This document shows positions 36,878 through 45,166 of a DNA stretch of 45,166 nt, piece by piece (positions within the stretch are counted from its first letter, which is position 1; every line of letters begins with the position of its first letter). The notes under the pieces were generated by a model. The model searched no databases and was not told the DNA's origin. It saw only the letters and a program-made list of their open reading frames with translations. The translations under genes and the position numbers were made by a program. Source of the DNA: Atribacterota bacterium (GTDB lineage Bacteria; Atribacterota; Phoenicimicrobiia; Phoenicimicrobiales; Stramentimicrobiaceae); contig JAQUNC010000015.1 in the NCBI GenBank assembly GCA_028717805.1, positions 1 to 45,166 on the forward strand. The letters are read 5' to 3'.

Positions 36878-38317
36878 ATGAAGTACGAAAAAGGATTTGA
36901 TGTTATTATTTGTGGAGGTGGGACTTCAGGAGCAGCCGCTGCAATTTCTTCAGCAAGAGCCGGAGCTAAAACCCTTTTAATAGAGAGGCTTGGAGCTTTA
37001 GGTGGTCAAATGAATGTTTCTGGACCACCAGGATTTTCATATGCTTGGTTATTCAATCAGCGAGGTGAGCAGATTATTGCCGGCATTGTGGAAGAGACAC
37101 ACAATAGATTACTTAAAGAAGGACATGCCCTACCCCATAATCATAGTAAATATAGAGAGGGATCTGGATATACTTTTTCTTATGTTGATCCTGATTGGTG
37201 GGGACTTTTAATATTTAATATGATGGAGGAAAATGGAGTAACCTTATTACTACATTCCTTAGTTGTAGATGTAATAAAAGAAGAGAATAAAGTTACCGGA
37301 GTAGTTGTTGAAAACGCTAATGGTAGAGTGGAAATCATGGGCAAAATAGTTATTGATTGTACTGGTGAAGGTTATATTGCTTCTAGAGCGGGAGCGCCTT
37401 GGGAGATGGTTCCCAGAGAAGAGATACAACCACATACCTTAGCTTTCACATGTGATGGAATTGATTGGGATGAATTTTTAGCTTATGTTAGAGCAAATCC
37501 AAGAGAGTTTTATGGTGTTGAAAATGTCATTGGTAGAACAAAAGATGAGATGTATGAGATTCTTAGTAAAGCAAATAACATCATAGACTTGGGAGAGATG
37601 AGAGGCTTCTTCTCAATCTTAAAGAATGTCCTTGCCAAAGGAGAATGGCCTGAAACCACAGGTATGGGTTTCTTCATAATGCCTAAGGGGGATGATCAGA
37701 ATAGAAAAATATTAGCCCATTTCCAGCATTCATCACAAGTTGCCGGACGTTCTCCCGATGATGCATGGGATCTCACCTATTGTGAAGTTGAGTGCAGAAA
37801 ACAAATCCAGATGGCTTTCAAATGTTTCAAAAAATATGTTCCTGGTTTCCAAAATATGTATATTACTAGAATTTGCCCTGAGCTCAGAATTCGCGAAGGC
37901 AGAAGAATCATGGGTGATTATTATTTAACAAGTGAAGATGTTGGCGATGCTAAGAAATTCCCAGATGTTATTGGTAAGAGTGGTTTTGCAGCTGGAGGAC
38001 ATCATGTTGCTACTACAGATACAATAACAACTGACATTCGCTATCGCCCTAAAGATGGCGGTTCACACGACATTCCTTATAGATGTTTAGTGCCGAAAAA
38101 AGTTGAAAATCTGTTGATTGCTGGTAAGGCTATTTCAACTGATAGGGATGCCTATCATCGATTTTTACAACAGACCATGGTAACTGGACAGGCAGCGGGA
38201 GTTGCAGCAGCGTTATGTGCAAAATATAGTATTTCACCAAGAAATCTAGAAAAAGATGTTTCTGAGTTACAGAAAATACTCCTGGAGCAAGGTGCAATAT
38301 TATACGGTACTTACTAA
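36878..38317 (+). CDS. FAD-dependent oxidoreductase (FAD_oxidored type)
   Basis: The 479-residue protein has the FAD-binding Rossmann motif GGGTSGAAAAISSARAGAKT at about 12-31 with ERLGALGGQMN. The middle substrate domain contains VVDVIKEENKVTGVVVENANG, and the C-terminus reassembles the FAD fold with NLLIAGKAISTDRDAYH and TGQAAGVAAALCAK. It belongs to the broad group of FAD oxidoreductases found with TRAP and other carboxylate transporters. The reaction is unknown. It is likely the last gene of the UGSC/TRAP operon. ATG 36878 follows AGAAGGAGGAAATAGC. Confidence 0.9.
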   Translation: MKYEKGFDVIICGGGTSGAAAAISSARAGAKTLLIERLGALGGQMNVSGPPGFSYAWLFNQRGEQIIAGIVEETHNRLLKEGHALPHNHSKYREGSGYTFSYVDPDWWGLLIFNMMEENGVTLLLHSLVVDVIKEENKVTGVVVENANGRVEIMGKIVIDCTGEGYIASRAGAPWEMVPREEIQPHTLAFTCDGIDWDEFLAYVRANPREFYGVENVIGRTKDEMYEILSKANNIIDLGEMRGFFSILKNVLAKGEWPETTGMGFFIMPKGDDQNRKILAHFQHSSQVAGRSPDDAWDLTYCEVECRKQIQMAFKCFKKYVPGFQNMYITRICPELRIREGRRIMGDYYLTSEDVGDAKKFPDVIGKSGFAAGGHHVATTDTITTDIRYRPKDGGSHDIPYRCLVPKKVENLLIAGKAISTDRDAYHRFLQQTMVTGQAAGVAAALCAKYSISPRNLEKDVSELQKILLEQGAILYGTY

Positions 38318-38671
38318 TGTAGATAATTTTTGTTTTATAAATCAAACAGAGATAGTGACAGAAAGCAAAGAAATATTTTTTAAAATTATATTTATAGCAT
38401 ATAGGCTGAACAGAGGCTCTTCTTAAATATGTAATTCTGTTCAGTCTATATGCAATCTATAATATCATAATTTATAATTAACATACGAGTTAATATATTA
38501 TTTTAAATAGCCTATTCAATATAGTAATTAAAATTCATTAATAGAGACAGAACTAAAGGTAATCTATTGAGGAACTCATTATAGCAATAGTTTTTTGAAA
38601 AAAAGACTTTTATTGCCACCATTATTTATGAATACTCATTCTTATAGTAGAAGATTAGATTATATAATTAT
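38318..38671. other. Intergenic stretch after the FAD oxidoreductase
   Basis: It contains the long hairpin at 38397-38453. The remainder is A/T rich with no open frame that I can support. The next gene is on the minus strand. Confidence 0.5.
38397..38453. terminator. Long hairpin between convergent genes
   Basis: GCATATAGGCTGAACAGA (38397-38414) pairs with TCTGTTCAGTCTATATGC (38436-38453) over 18 positions, with one G-U pair; the loop is 21 bases. There is no T-tract, so it may act as a bidirectional terminator or mRNA end stabiliser. Confidence 0.55.
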
Positions 38672-38983
38672 TCAATTACGATTCATATCATATTCTTGTT
38701 TAGAGATAAAGCGTCCACCAGTAATGTCTTCTGATAGATGGTTATAATTTTTATCAAATTTAATGGTTAAGCCGATTTTGTTAGGACATGATGCACCTAT
38801 TAATTCTTTTCTGAAAAGAAAGGCAGGACCTTCTTCTTGATAGGTTGGAGTAAGTTCATGTTTTTTTTGAATTACTGTCCTGAATTTTTCACCACATTGG
38901 TCACATTGAGTAAAGATCCATATTAATTCATCAGAATGATTGTTTCTTTTACTAAACATTTTTCTAATAGATAGAAAGCTCAT
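38672..38983 (-). CDS. Small uncharacterised protein with CxxC
   Basis: A 103-residue protein is read from ATG 38983, which has GGAGG about 11 bases upstream; an in-frame GTG at 38995 would add four residues but lacks its own site. A FTQCDQCGEKF stretch at about 25-35 forms a single CxxC pair, and Cys69 or so is the next cysteine (ASCPNK), so a zinc site is possible but incomplete. No membrane segments are seen. I recognise no family. It is transcribed alone. Confidence 0.6.
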   Translation of the reverse strand: MSFLSIRKMFSKRNNHSDELIWIFTQCDQCGEKFRTVIQKKHELTPTYQEEGPAFLFRKELIGASCPNKIGLTIKFDKNYNHLSEDITGGRFISKQEYDMNRN

Positions 38984-39352
38984 AGCACAAAACACCTCCA
39001 GGGGTAAAAATTTTCTATGTTTTATGATTATTCTACCATAGTAAGAAACATTTTATAGATTGTTCTAGAAGCTTATAAAAATGATCTTTTTGTTTAAGCA
39101 TCAATGTTTATCAATAAGGGATCTATGGTAAAATAAAACCTTTGTTAGTTCATTATAACTTTTTAATGGAGAACTGGTAAGCAAACCAATATTTTTCTTA
39201 CTTATTAGCATAGCATATTTATTAAAGAGATTTTTTAATAAGCAAATATTTTAATAAAGTGTTGATAATTTTTTATTGAAATACTAATATAAGAATATTA
39301 TATAATATACATTATTATGAAATATTAAAAGATATTAGAAAAGGAGTAGAAA
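38984..39352. other. Intergenic stretch before the purine permease
   Basis: It separates a minus-strand gene from the plus-strand permease. TTGATA- and TTGAAA-like boxes and a TATATAATAT run near 39299 look like a promoter for the permease. I looked for a purine riboswitch, which is common before such permeases, and did not recognise one. Confidence 0.45.
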
Positions 39353-40666
39353 ATGCAGGAATTTTTAGAGAAACAATTTCAGCTTTCTAAAAATGGCACT
39401 AATGTAAAAACAGAAGTTATTGCCGGATTTACAACTTTTATGACTATGGCTTACATCATTTTTGTCAACCCATCTATTCTTAGTGATGCAGGTATGCCCT
39501 GGAATGGTGTCTTTATTGCTACCATTATGGGTATCATTCTGGGAACAGTATGTATGGCTTTATTAACCAATTATCCTTTTGCTCTAGCCTCTGGCATGGG
39601 CTTAAATGCCTTTTTTGCTTATTCAGTCGTGATTGGTATGGGAGTCAGCTGGCAGATTGCTCTGGGTATTGTTTTCCTGGAGGGGATTTTATTTATTATT
39701 CTTAGTGTTACCCCCATTAGAGAGATAATTATTAATTGTATACCAATGGGATTAAAATCTTCTATCAGTGCAGGTATTGGACTTTTCATTGCTTTTATTG
39801 GTTTACAGAATGCTGGCCTGGTTATAAAAGATGATGCGACACTGGTGGCACTTGGTGATATAATTAGTGGTCCAGGGATAGTTGCTATTTCTGGTTTAGT
39901 GATTATGGGAGTTTTGCATACTTTAAAAATCAAAGGTTCAATGCTTTGGGGAATTTTAGGTGCCACTATTATAGGCTATCTTCCTGGATTGAATGTTACC
40001 CCACCCTTTCAAGGCTTAGTTGCAGCACCCCAGTTTAGTGACTGGAATGAGGTATTATTAAAAATGGATATTAGGGGAGCTTTGGATTTTTCTTTGATAG
40101 CAGTTATTTTCTCCTTCTTATTTGTAGATTTATTTGATACTGCCGGGACTCTGGTAGGGGTAAGTGCTCAGGCGGGATATCTGGATAAAGATGGTAATTT
40201 ACCAAAAGCAAGCCAGGCTTTATTAGCAGATGCCATTGGAACAGCTGGAGGCGCTATTTTTGGTACCAGCACTGTAACTACTTATATTGAATCAGCATCT
40301 GGTGTTTCTGAAGGAGGAAGAACTGGCTTAACCGGCATTGTAGTAGCAATTCTATTTTTATTATCTCTTTTTTTAAAACCTCTGGTAGGAATTGTGCCAG
40401 GAGCAGCTACTGCTCCTGCTTTAATTGTTGTGGGTACTATGATGATTGGTAATATCTTGAATATTAAATGGGAAGATTTTTCAGAAGCGTTGCCAGCTTT
40501 CGTATGCTTAATTACCATTCCCATGACCTATTCAATTGCTAATGGGATAGCCCTTGGTTTTATTACTTATCCTTTGATTAAGCTGTTAAGTGGGAGAGGG
40601 AAAGAAGTGCACAGTCTGGTTTATATCTTGGGCATCCTTTTTGTTCTAAAGTTTATATGGCTCTAA
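39353..40666 (+). CDS. AzgA/NCS2-type purine permease
   Basis: This is a proton-coupled importer of hypoxanthine, guanine or adenine. The 437 residues have about 13 helices and the AzgA hallmarks: TEVIAGFTTFMTMAYIIFVN at about 20-39, GMGLNAFFAYSV, DLFDTAGTLVGV, and TSTVTTYIESASGV with GGRTGLT. These mark the AzgA branch rather than the uracil/xanthine branch. ATG 39353 follows GAAAAGGAGTAGAAA. It is monocistronic and followed by a strong terminator. Confidence 0.95.
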   Translation: MQEFLEKQFQLSKNGTNVKTEVIAGFTTFMTMAYIIFVNPSILSDAGMPWNGVFIATIMGIILGTVCMALLTNYPFALASGMGLNAFFAYSVVIGMGVSWQIALGIVFLEGILFIILSVTPIREIIINCIPMGLKSSISAGIGLFIAFIGLQNAGLVIKDDATLVALGDIISGPGIVAISGLVIMGVLHTLKIKGSMLWGILGATIIGYLPGLNVTPPFQGLVAAPQFSDWNEVLLKMDIRGALDFSLIAVIFSFLFVDLFDTAGTLVGVSAQAGYLDKDGNLPKASQALLADAIGTAGGAIFGTSTVTTYIESASGVSEGGRTGLTGIVVAILFLLSLFLKPLVGIVPGAATAPALIVVGTMMIGNILNIKWEDFSEALPAFVCLITIPMTYSIANGIALGFITYPLIKLLSGRGKEVHSLVYILGILFVLKFIWL

Positions 40667-40721
40667 AATAGCTTGATTCTATAATCTTATTATTTATAAT
40701 TTAAAAAATTAAGAAATCGAT

Positions 40722-40790
40722 AGTTGGAATAAATAAAAGAGTATCTACTTCTACTATAGAAACTCTGCTTTATTCCAACTTATTTTTATT
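40722..40790 (+). terminator. Terminator after the purine permease
   Basis: AGTTGGAATAAA (40722-40733) pairs perfectly with TTTATTCCAACT (40769-40780). An inner AGAGT/ACTCT stem folds in the loop, and TATTTTTATTT follows. Confidence 0.8.
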
Positions 40791-40917
40791 TGAATATTTT
40801 AAATAATAAATAAGAAATATTTTCCTATAAAAATAAATAGAAGTGAAACAGTTAAGATATAAATAATTGTAGTAATGTATATTACACCAAAGCATTATTT
40901 AAACTGAGGATAATGAT

Positions 40918-41691
40918 ATGAATTTATGGCAAATTGGTCTAATTTTAATTACTGGTATAATAGCTGGATTTATTAATACCTTGGGGGGAGGCGGGTCGTT
41001 GCTCACCATGCCTATGCTAATTTTTTTAGGATTACCAGCAGCAGAAGCTAATGGGACAAACCGTATTGCCATATTTATTCAAGGGATTGTGGGAATTGGT
41101 AGTTTTCGCAGTAAGGGATATTTTTATCCCAAGATTAGTATTATTTTAGGTTTACCAGCAATTCTCGGGTCAATATTAGGTGCAAAAACAGCTATTTCCA
41201 TTTCTGGAGAATTGTTTGAAAAGATACTCGGTATGGTAATGATTTTTGTGTTAATTATAATATTGACACGTCCTGAAAAAAGATTTATTCAAAAAATTGA
41301 AGGTGAAAATTGGAGCAATCTTAGACTAGTTATTGCTATATTAGCTTTTTTCGGAGTCGGTTTTTATGGTGGTTTTATACAAGCTGGTGTAGGCTTTATT
41401 ATTATTGTAGTTCTGACCCTTATCACTGGTATGTCTTTAGTAAAGGTGAATTGCTTAAAAATTTTTATAACATTTATTTTTACCGTATCTTCACTAATTG
41501 TATTTACTATTAATAGTCAAGTTAATCTCTTACTGGGATTAACTCTGGCTGCTGGTAGTGCTATTGGTGCTTATTTCGGGAGCATTGTTGCCATTTCTAA
41601 GGGTGATAGATGGATTAGAATTTTTCTGATTATTACTATATTAGCAATGACTGCCCAATTATGGGGACTATTTGACTTCATTAATATATAA
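40918..41691 (+). CDS. TauE/SafE family sulfite exporter-like protein
   Basis: The family exports or imports small organosulfur or carboxylate anions. The 257-residue membrane protein has about eight helices with two repeats of the glycine-rich signature: AGFINTLGGGGSLLTMPML at about 15-33 and FFGVGFYGGFIQAGVGFIII at about 142-161. The LGAKTAISISGELFEKILG segment between is also typical. The substrate is not known. ATG 40918 is preceded by AACTGAGGATAATGAT. It is followed after 115 bases by the gamma-glutamyltransferase gene. Confidence 0.92.
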   Translation: MNLWQIGLILITGIIAGFINTLGGGGSLLTMPMLIFLGLPAAEANGTNRIAIFIQGIVGIGSFRSKGYFYPKISIILGLPAILGSILGAKTAISISGELFEKILGMVMIFVLIIILTRPEKRFIQKIEGENWSNLRLVIAILAFFGVGFYGGFIQAGVGFIIIVVLTLITGMSLVKVNCLKIFITFIFTVSSLIVFTINSQVNLLLGLTLAAGSAIGAYFGSIVAISKGDRWIRIFLIITILAMTAQLWGLFDFINI

Positions 41692-41806
41692 TTATTTATC
41701 ATAGTAATTTATTGAAGTTTTCTTATTAGCTTCTTAAATTACCTATATTAAAAGAGAAATGTCAAAAGAACAGTAAATCGAAAAAACTAATATTAAGGAG
41801 TGGTTC

Positions 41807-43417
41807 ATGCGACCTTTTGATTCCCAGTCTTATCCATACCCTTCTCAAAGGAGAGTTGTTTTTGCCAGAAATGGAATGGTTGCTACTTCTCAACCCCTGG
41901 CTGCACAGGCTGGCTTGGAAATACTTAGACAGGGTGGTAATGCTATTGATGCTGCTATAGCTACAGCAGCTTGCCTTACAGTAGTTGAACCTACTTCCAA
42001 TGGTATAGGAGGAGATGCATTTGCTCTCATTTGGAGTCAAAATAAACTTCATGGTTTGAATTGCAGTGGTCCAGCACCGAAATCTATCTCATCAGAACTG
42101 TTAAGGAAAGAAGGATATCATAATATTCCTGCTTTTGGCTTGATACCGGTAACAGTACCCGGAGTTCCAGCAGCATGGGCTGAGCTTTCCAGAAAATTTG
42201 GCAACCTTCCTTTTTCTAAAGTTCTTACACCTGCCATAGCATATGCTGATAATGGATTTCCTGTTTCTTCTTTAGTAAGTTATTTATGGGAAAAATCATA
42301 TCAGCAATACTTGCCTTATATAAAAGATGAAGTATTTCATTATTGGTTCGAAGCTTTTGCACCGGAAAATAGGACTCCTGAACCAGGTGAATTATGGCGA
42401 TTACCAGCACAGGCTGAAACAATACAAAAGATTGCCGACAGTAATGCTAAATCATTTTACCGTGGAGAAATTGCTGAGAAAATTGATACTTTTTTCAGTA
42501 AATATAATGGATATCTGAGCAAAGAGGATTTAGCTTCTTTTATCCCTCAGTGGGAAAATCCAATTAGTATTTCTTATAGGGGATATGATATCTGGGAAAT
42601 TCCCCCCAATGGACAGGGCTTGGTGGCTCTGATGGCTTTAAATATATTGGGGAAATTTCACTTTACGAACAGGGAAGAACCGGATATCTTTCATCATCAG
42701 ATTGAGGCAATGAAGCTGGCCTTTATAGATGGACAACATTATATTACAGATTTTTCCGAAATGCAGATAAGAATTGAAGACTTTCTTTCTTCTAAATATG
42801 CTCATCAGAGGAAAAAGTTAATTACTGATAAAGTACTTGATCCTTACTTGGTAAAACCGTTCACCAGTGATACTGTTTATCTGGCAACTGCCGATTGTGA
42901 GGGCAATATGGTATCTTATATTCAGAGCAATTATATGGGCTTTGGTTCAGGAATAGTTATTCCCGATACAGGCATTTCCTTACAAAATAGAGGTGCTAAT
43001 TTTTCTTTAGATCCTTCTCAAGCTAATTATTTGAAACCGGAGAAGAAGACCTATCATACGATTATTCCCGGATTTATAAGCAAAGATGGTCAAGCTATAG
43101 GTCCCTTTGGAGTGATGGGAGGGTTTATGCAACCACAGGGACACGTTCAGATAATTATGAATATGATTGATTTTAATCTTAATCCACAATCAGCTCTCGA
43201 TGCACCTCGCTGGCAATGGATAGAAGGTAAGAAAATTAAGATAGAGAAGAACTTCCCCCAACAGATTATTGAGTTACTGTGTGAAAAGGGACATATTATA
43301 GAGATTAGCTTAGATTCAATTGGATTTGGGAGAGGACAGATTATCTGGAAAGATGAGAATGGGATTATGCTTGGAGCTACTGAACCTAGAGCTGATGGTA
43401 CTGTTGCTGCCTGGTAG
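41807..43417 (+). CDS. ggt: Gamma-glutamyltransferase
   Basis: The enzyme cleaves the gamma-glutamyl bond of glutathione or related compounds and can transfer it to amino acids. It is made as a precursor that self-cleaves before a threonine nucleophile. In this 536-residue protein that residue is Thr356 in TSDTVYLATADCEGN. The large-subunit side shows GGNAIDAAIATAACLTVVEP and NGIGGDAFALI, and the small-subunit side shows the G-G sequence MGGFMQPQGH. No signal peptide is visible, so it may act in the cytoplasm, unlike typical secreted Ggt; such family members also act on acyl amides. The TauE-like exporter upstream is a possible partner in sulfur metabolism. Confidence 0.92.
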   Translation: MRPFDSQSYPYPSQRRVVFARNGMVATSQPLAAQAGLEILRQGGNAIDAAIATAACLTVVEPTSNGIGGDAFALIWSQNKLHGLNCSGPAPKSISSELLRKEGYHNIPAFGLIPVTVPGVPAAWAELSRKFGNLPFSKVLTPAIAYADNGFPVSSLVSYLWEKSYQQYLPYIKDEVFHYWFEAFAPENRTPEPGELWRLPAQAETIQKIADSNAKSFYRGEIAEKIDTFFSKYNGYLSKEDLASFIPQWENPISISYRGYDIWEIPPNGQGLVALMALNILGKFHFTNREEPDIFHHQIEAMKLAFIDGQHYITDFSEMQIRIEDFLSSKYAHQRKKLITDKVLDPYLVKPFTSDTVYLATADCEGNMVSYIQSNYMGFGSGIVIPDTGISLQNRGANFSLDPSQANYLKPEKKTYHTIIPGFISKDGQAIGPFGVMGGFMQPQGHVQIIMNMIDFNLNPQSALDAPRWQWIEGKKIKIEKNFPQQIIELLCEKGHIIEISLDSIGFGRGQIIWKDENGIMLGATEPRADGTVAAW

Positions 43418-43506
43418 GTTTGATTTCTCATTCATTTCATGATTATGGTATATGGAAGTAATTAATATAGAAGTGGATAGTCTGTTTGGGATTTGGAAAG
43501 ATAAAA

Positions 43507-43545
43507 GGATAAAAATAGCTCCCATAAAGGGAGCTATTTTTATCC
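43507..43545. terminator. Bidirectional terminator between ggt and hsp20
   Basis: A perfect 17-base inverted repeat (43507-43523 with 43529-43545) has a 5-base loop. The arms contain AAAAAT and ATTTTT runs, so each strand ends its stem in Ts. The genes on both sides point toward it. Confidence 0.85.
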
Positions 43546-43558
43546 AGTGTGGTATGTA

Positions 43559-44002
43559 TTAATCTGTTTCTATGGTGATTTCTTTTGGTTGAACTTCAGG
43601 CTTCTTGGGCAAAGTAATTTCTAGAATGCCATTTGTAAACTTAGCACTTATCTTATCTTTGTCAACTTCAATTGGCAAAGAAATGGTCCGTGTATAATTA
43701 CCGTGAGCCCTTTCTCGATAATAATAATCTTCTTTCTTTATTTCCTCGTCTTTCTTAATCTCACCCTGAATAGTTAAACTATTGTCAGTTAGGGATAATT
43801 TGACATCTTTCTTTTCCACACCCGGTAGTTCCACTTTGGCAATTAACTTATCTTTCTTGTCGATTAAGTCAATCGCTGGTTCCCACATACCACCTTCCGA
43901 CCAGTTTCTTCTTCCTCTACCAGGACTTTCCATAATATCAAAGAAATCCTCAAAGAAACTTTTCATTAAACTTCTTCTTGGTTCCCATCTAATTAGATCC
44001 AT
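43559..44002 (-). CDS. Hsp20/alpha-crystallin small heat-shock protein
   Basis: This ATP-independent chaperone prevents aggregation of unfolding proteins. The 147 residues begin MDLIRWEPRRSLMKSFFEDF and have an alpha-crystallin domain (about 40-132) with the WEPAIDLIDKKDKLIAKVELPGV start and the FTNGILEITLPK signature; a C-terminal extension VQPKEITIE supplies the I-x-I anchor. ATG 44002 follows GGAGGTGTTATT; a longer frame from 44068 lacks a site and runs across the operator. A promoter and palindromic operator lie just upstream. Confidence 0.95.
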   Translation of the reverse strand: MDLIRWEPRRSLMKSFFEDFFDIMESPGRGRRNWSEGGMWEPAIDLIDKKDKLIAKVELPGVEKKDVKLSLTDNSLTIQGEIKKDEEIKKEDYYYRERAHGNYTRTISLPIEVDKDKISAKFTNGILEITLPKKPEVQPKEITIETD

Positions 44003-44053
44003 AATAACACCTCCATAAGCATTTTTAATTTTAACATTAGTGCTATCAACATA

Positions 44054-44070
44054 ATATGCTAATAGCATAT
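44054..44070 (-). promoter_or_regulatory. Palindromic operator of hsp20
   Basis: ATATGCTA (44054-44061) and TAGCATAT (44063-44070) form a perfect inverted repeat around one base. It lies about 14 bases downstream of the -10 box, across the likely transcription start, and is not the CIRCE sequence. A further TGCTAT half site is at 44041-44046. Confidence 0.6.
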
Positions 44071-44083
44071 ATTTCTATTAACA

Positions 44084-44111
44084 ATTATAATGGAATAAAT
44101 AGATTTGTCAA
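44084..44111 (-). promoter_or_regulatory. Promoter of hsp20
   Basis: On the minus strand TTGACA (44111-44106) and TATAAT (44089-44084) are 16 bases apart, both consensus boxes. Confidence 0.8.
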
Positions 44112-44168
44112 TAGGTTTTTAAAAAAATTTTATTTTAAAATTTATTGGGGAAAAGAGTGAGGAAATAA

Positions 44169-44198
44169 AAAACCCTTTGGTATATACCAAAGGGTTTT
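44169..44198 (-). terminator. Terminator of the RRM protein gene
   Basis: AAAACCCTTTGGTA (44169-44182) pairs perfectly with TACCAAAGGGTTTT (44185-44198). On the minus strand it is followed by TTTTTTATTT, a strong intrinsic terminator 9 bases after the RRM gene. Confidence 0.9.
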
Positions 44199-44206
44199 AT
44201 TAATTA

Positions 44207-44482
44207 TTAGAAGCGTTTTCTGGGACCAGAATTGAAATCTCTTCTAGGTTTACGGGGACGAGCTTCATCGATTTTTAATGGACGTCCATGAAATTCCTGA
44301 TCATTCAAAGCTTCCTTTGCTGCTTCTGCTTCTTCGTTAGTAGACATTTCGACAAAACCAAAACCTTTGCCTTCAATGATGTTGACACTTTGCACGGTAC
44401 CATGATTTTCAAATAGTTCCCTCAATTGATCTTCATTGACGGCGTAGTTCAGATTTCCCACATACAGCTTATTACCTTGCAT
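44207..44482 (-). CDS. RRM-type RNA-binding protein
   Basis: This 91-residue protein is one RNA-recognition motif plus a basic tail. RNP2 is LYVGNL (about 6-11) and RNP1 is KGFGFVEM (about 39-46), the aromatic residues that stack on RNA. The tail PRKPRRDFNSGPRKRF is Arg/Gly-rich. Similar small RRM proteins in bacteria are often cold-induced. ATG 44482 follows GAAGGAGGTAAAG, an extended ribosome site. Confidence 0.95.
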   Translation of the reverse strand: MQGNKLYVGNLNYAVNEDQLRELFENHGTVQSVNIIEGKGFGFVEMSTNEEAEAAKEALNDQEFHGRPLKIDEARPRKPRRDFNSGPRKRF

Positions 44483-45040
44483 CTCTTTACCTCCTTCTTT
44501 AATACTATATTTATTATTTCTTCAGTAACATTTCTTTAGAGGCAAAGTAGAGCAAAGTCAAAAGCACCGAAAAGCTCTAACAAAAATATCACTGGAGACA
44601 GATCTATGATATTTATTATATACCATAGACCACTAATATTATCTTACAAATTTTTTTATTTGTAAATAACCAAAAAACATTATAATTAAAAATAATATGA
44701 TGTCAAATTTTTCGGTAAAATATTATTTGCTTCTTATTTAATGTTATCAACCTATCGTTATCCTATAACGAGATATTTAATAAATGAAAAAACCTTTACA
44801 GATGAAATTATTACTGAATTGGGAAAGGAATAATTCATTTTATTTAATCATAAAGTTTAAAATGGGCAAGTTTGTTATTTTTAACCAAAGAGTTTCCTGA
44901 AATACCATATTGCTGGGAAAAAATAGTTAAAAGAGTAAATCGAAGAAAATAAGAGTACTCTTAAAATCCTATTCTATACGATTATGATGTTTATTTATGT
45001 TAAAATAATATCATAGCGTTATTTAGATGGTAGTTAATTT
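44483..45040. other. Long non-coding region upstream of the RRM gene
   Basis: No gene is seen. The minus strand carries a TATAAT near 44614-44619 flanked by inverted TCTATG/CATAGA (44603-44608 with 44624-44629), a possible promoter with overlapping operator about 130 bases upstream of the RRM start, which would give a long leader. A TCGTTAT-CCT-ATAACGA inverted repeat lies near 44755-44771. Confidence 0.4.
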
Positions 45041-45166
45041 TATACTGCTCCCCTTTAACAAAAGGATGATTTTAAGTTAGAATAAGCTCATAATTAGAAA
45101 GGAGTCTATTCTAAGATGAAACGGCGTACATGGGAGAGCAGTCAAAAATTAAAGATTGTTCTGGAG
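45041..45166 (+). mobile_element. Left end of an IS3-type insertion sequence
   Basis: TATACTGCTCCCCTTTAACA at 45041-45060 resembles the terminal repeats of IS150-group IS3 elements (CTG followed by a C-run). It lies 75 bases before a transposase start. The right end is outside the window, so the boundary is approximate. Confidence 0.55.
45116..45166 (+). CDS. IS3-family transposase OrfA, partial
   Basis: ATG 45116 follows GAAAGGAGTCTATTCTAAG, and the 17 codons before the window end read MKRRTWESSQKLKIVLE. This is the usual opening of the helix-turn-helix OrfA of IS3-family transposases (RRTW...QKLKIVLE). The rest of the gene is beyond the window. Confidence 0.75.
   Translation, partial: MKRRTWESSQKLKIVLE

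Noticed and set aside
38996-39352. Purine riboswitch before the purine permease
   Set aside because: The conserved loop and core sequences of the purine aptamer could not be found.

Overview
The window is an AT-rich bacterial chromosomal segment with short intergenic gaps, Shine-Dalgarno sites close to GGAGG, TTGACA/TATAAT promoters, many TTG starts and Firmicute-style RNA regulation (a T-box and a molybdenum-cofactor-type riboswitch). TRAP transport, a molybdate/tungstate locus, Fe-S nuclease motifs and the absence of respiratory oxidase genes fit an anaerobic heterotroph. Atribacterota or a deep clostridial relative is plausible, but this is inference; there is no rRNA gene to test it.

Layout. 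1-4780: promoters, gyrB and gyrA. 4884-9716: a T-box-controlled threonine/lysine pathway operon, hom, a thrB-lysC fusion and asd. 10029-14854: a DUF4230-like protein, then a short KdpD-type histidine kinase, a KdpE/OmpR-type regulator and a TrkH-type potassium transporter. 14969-18771: a molybdenum/tungsten locus with molbindin, a Moco-type riboswitch with leader peptide and terminator, a ModB permease, a duplicated molybdopterin-oxidoreductase-like secreted protein and a WtpA-type binding protein, ending in a long hairpin. 18838-20155 (minus): an ECF sigma factor and its overlapping membrane partner. 20636-29677: a two-domain RecB/RNase H-like nuclease, aspartate/glutamate racemase, FAH-family enzyme, a MoxR-DUF58-DUF4129 operon, a cyclase-family amidohydrolase and an MBL-fold protein. 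29782-38317: a LysR regulator divergent from an operon of a UGSC-type two-domain protein, TRAP transporter DctP-DctQ-DctM, DUF554 protein and FAD oxidoreductase. 38672-44482: a small CxxC protein, AzgA-type purine permease, TauE/SafE exporter, gamma-glutamyltransferase, Hsp20 and an RRM RNA-binding protein. The last ~125 bases look like the left end of an IS3-type insertion sequence whose transposase runs off the window.

Most notable. (1) In the Moco-type riboswitch at 15444-15557 the closing stem pairs with the ribosome-binding site of a 10-codon leader peptide, and the stop codon of that peptide lies inside the left arm of a strong terminator. This predicts a ligand-gated, translation-coupled attenuator. 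(2) Homoserine kinase is fused to aspartokinase, with a retained internal start for an aspartokinase beta subunit. (3) The T-box before hom has an abbreviated stem I and a likely ACC (Thr) specifier. (4) A LysR-controlled UGSC/TRAP/FAD operon, in which the redox UGSC motif has been replaced, may handle an unknown small organic acid or thiol compound.
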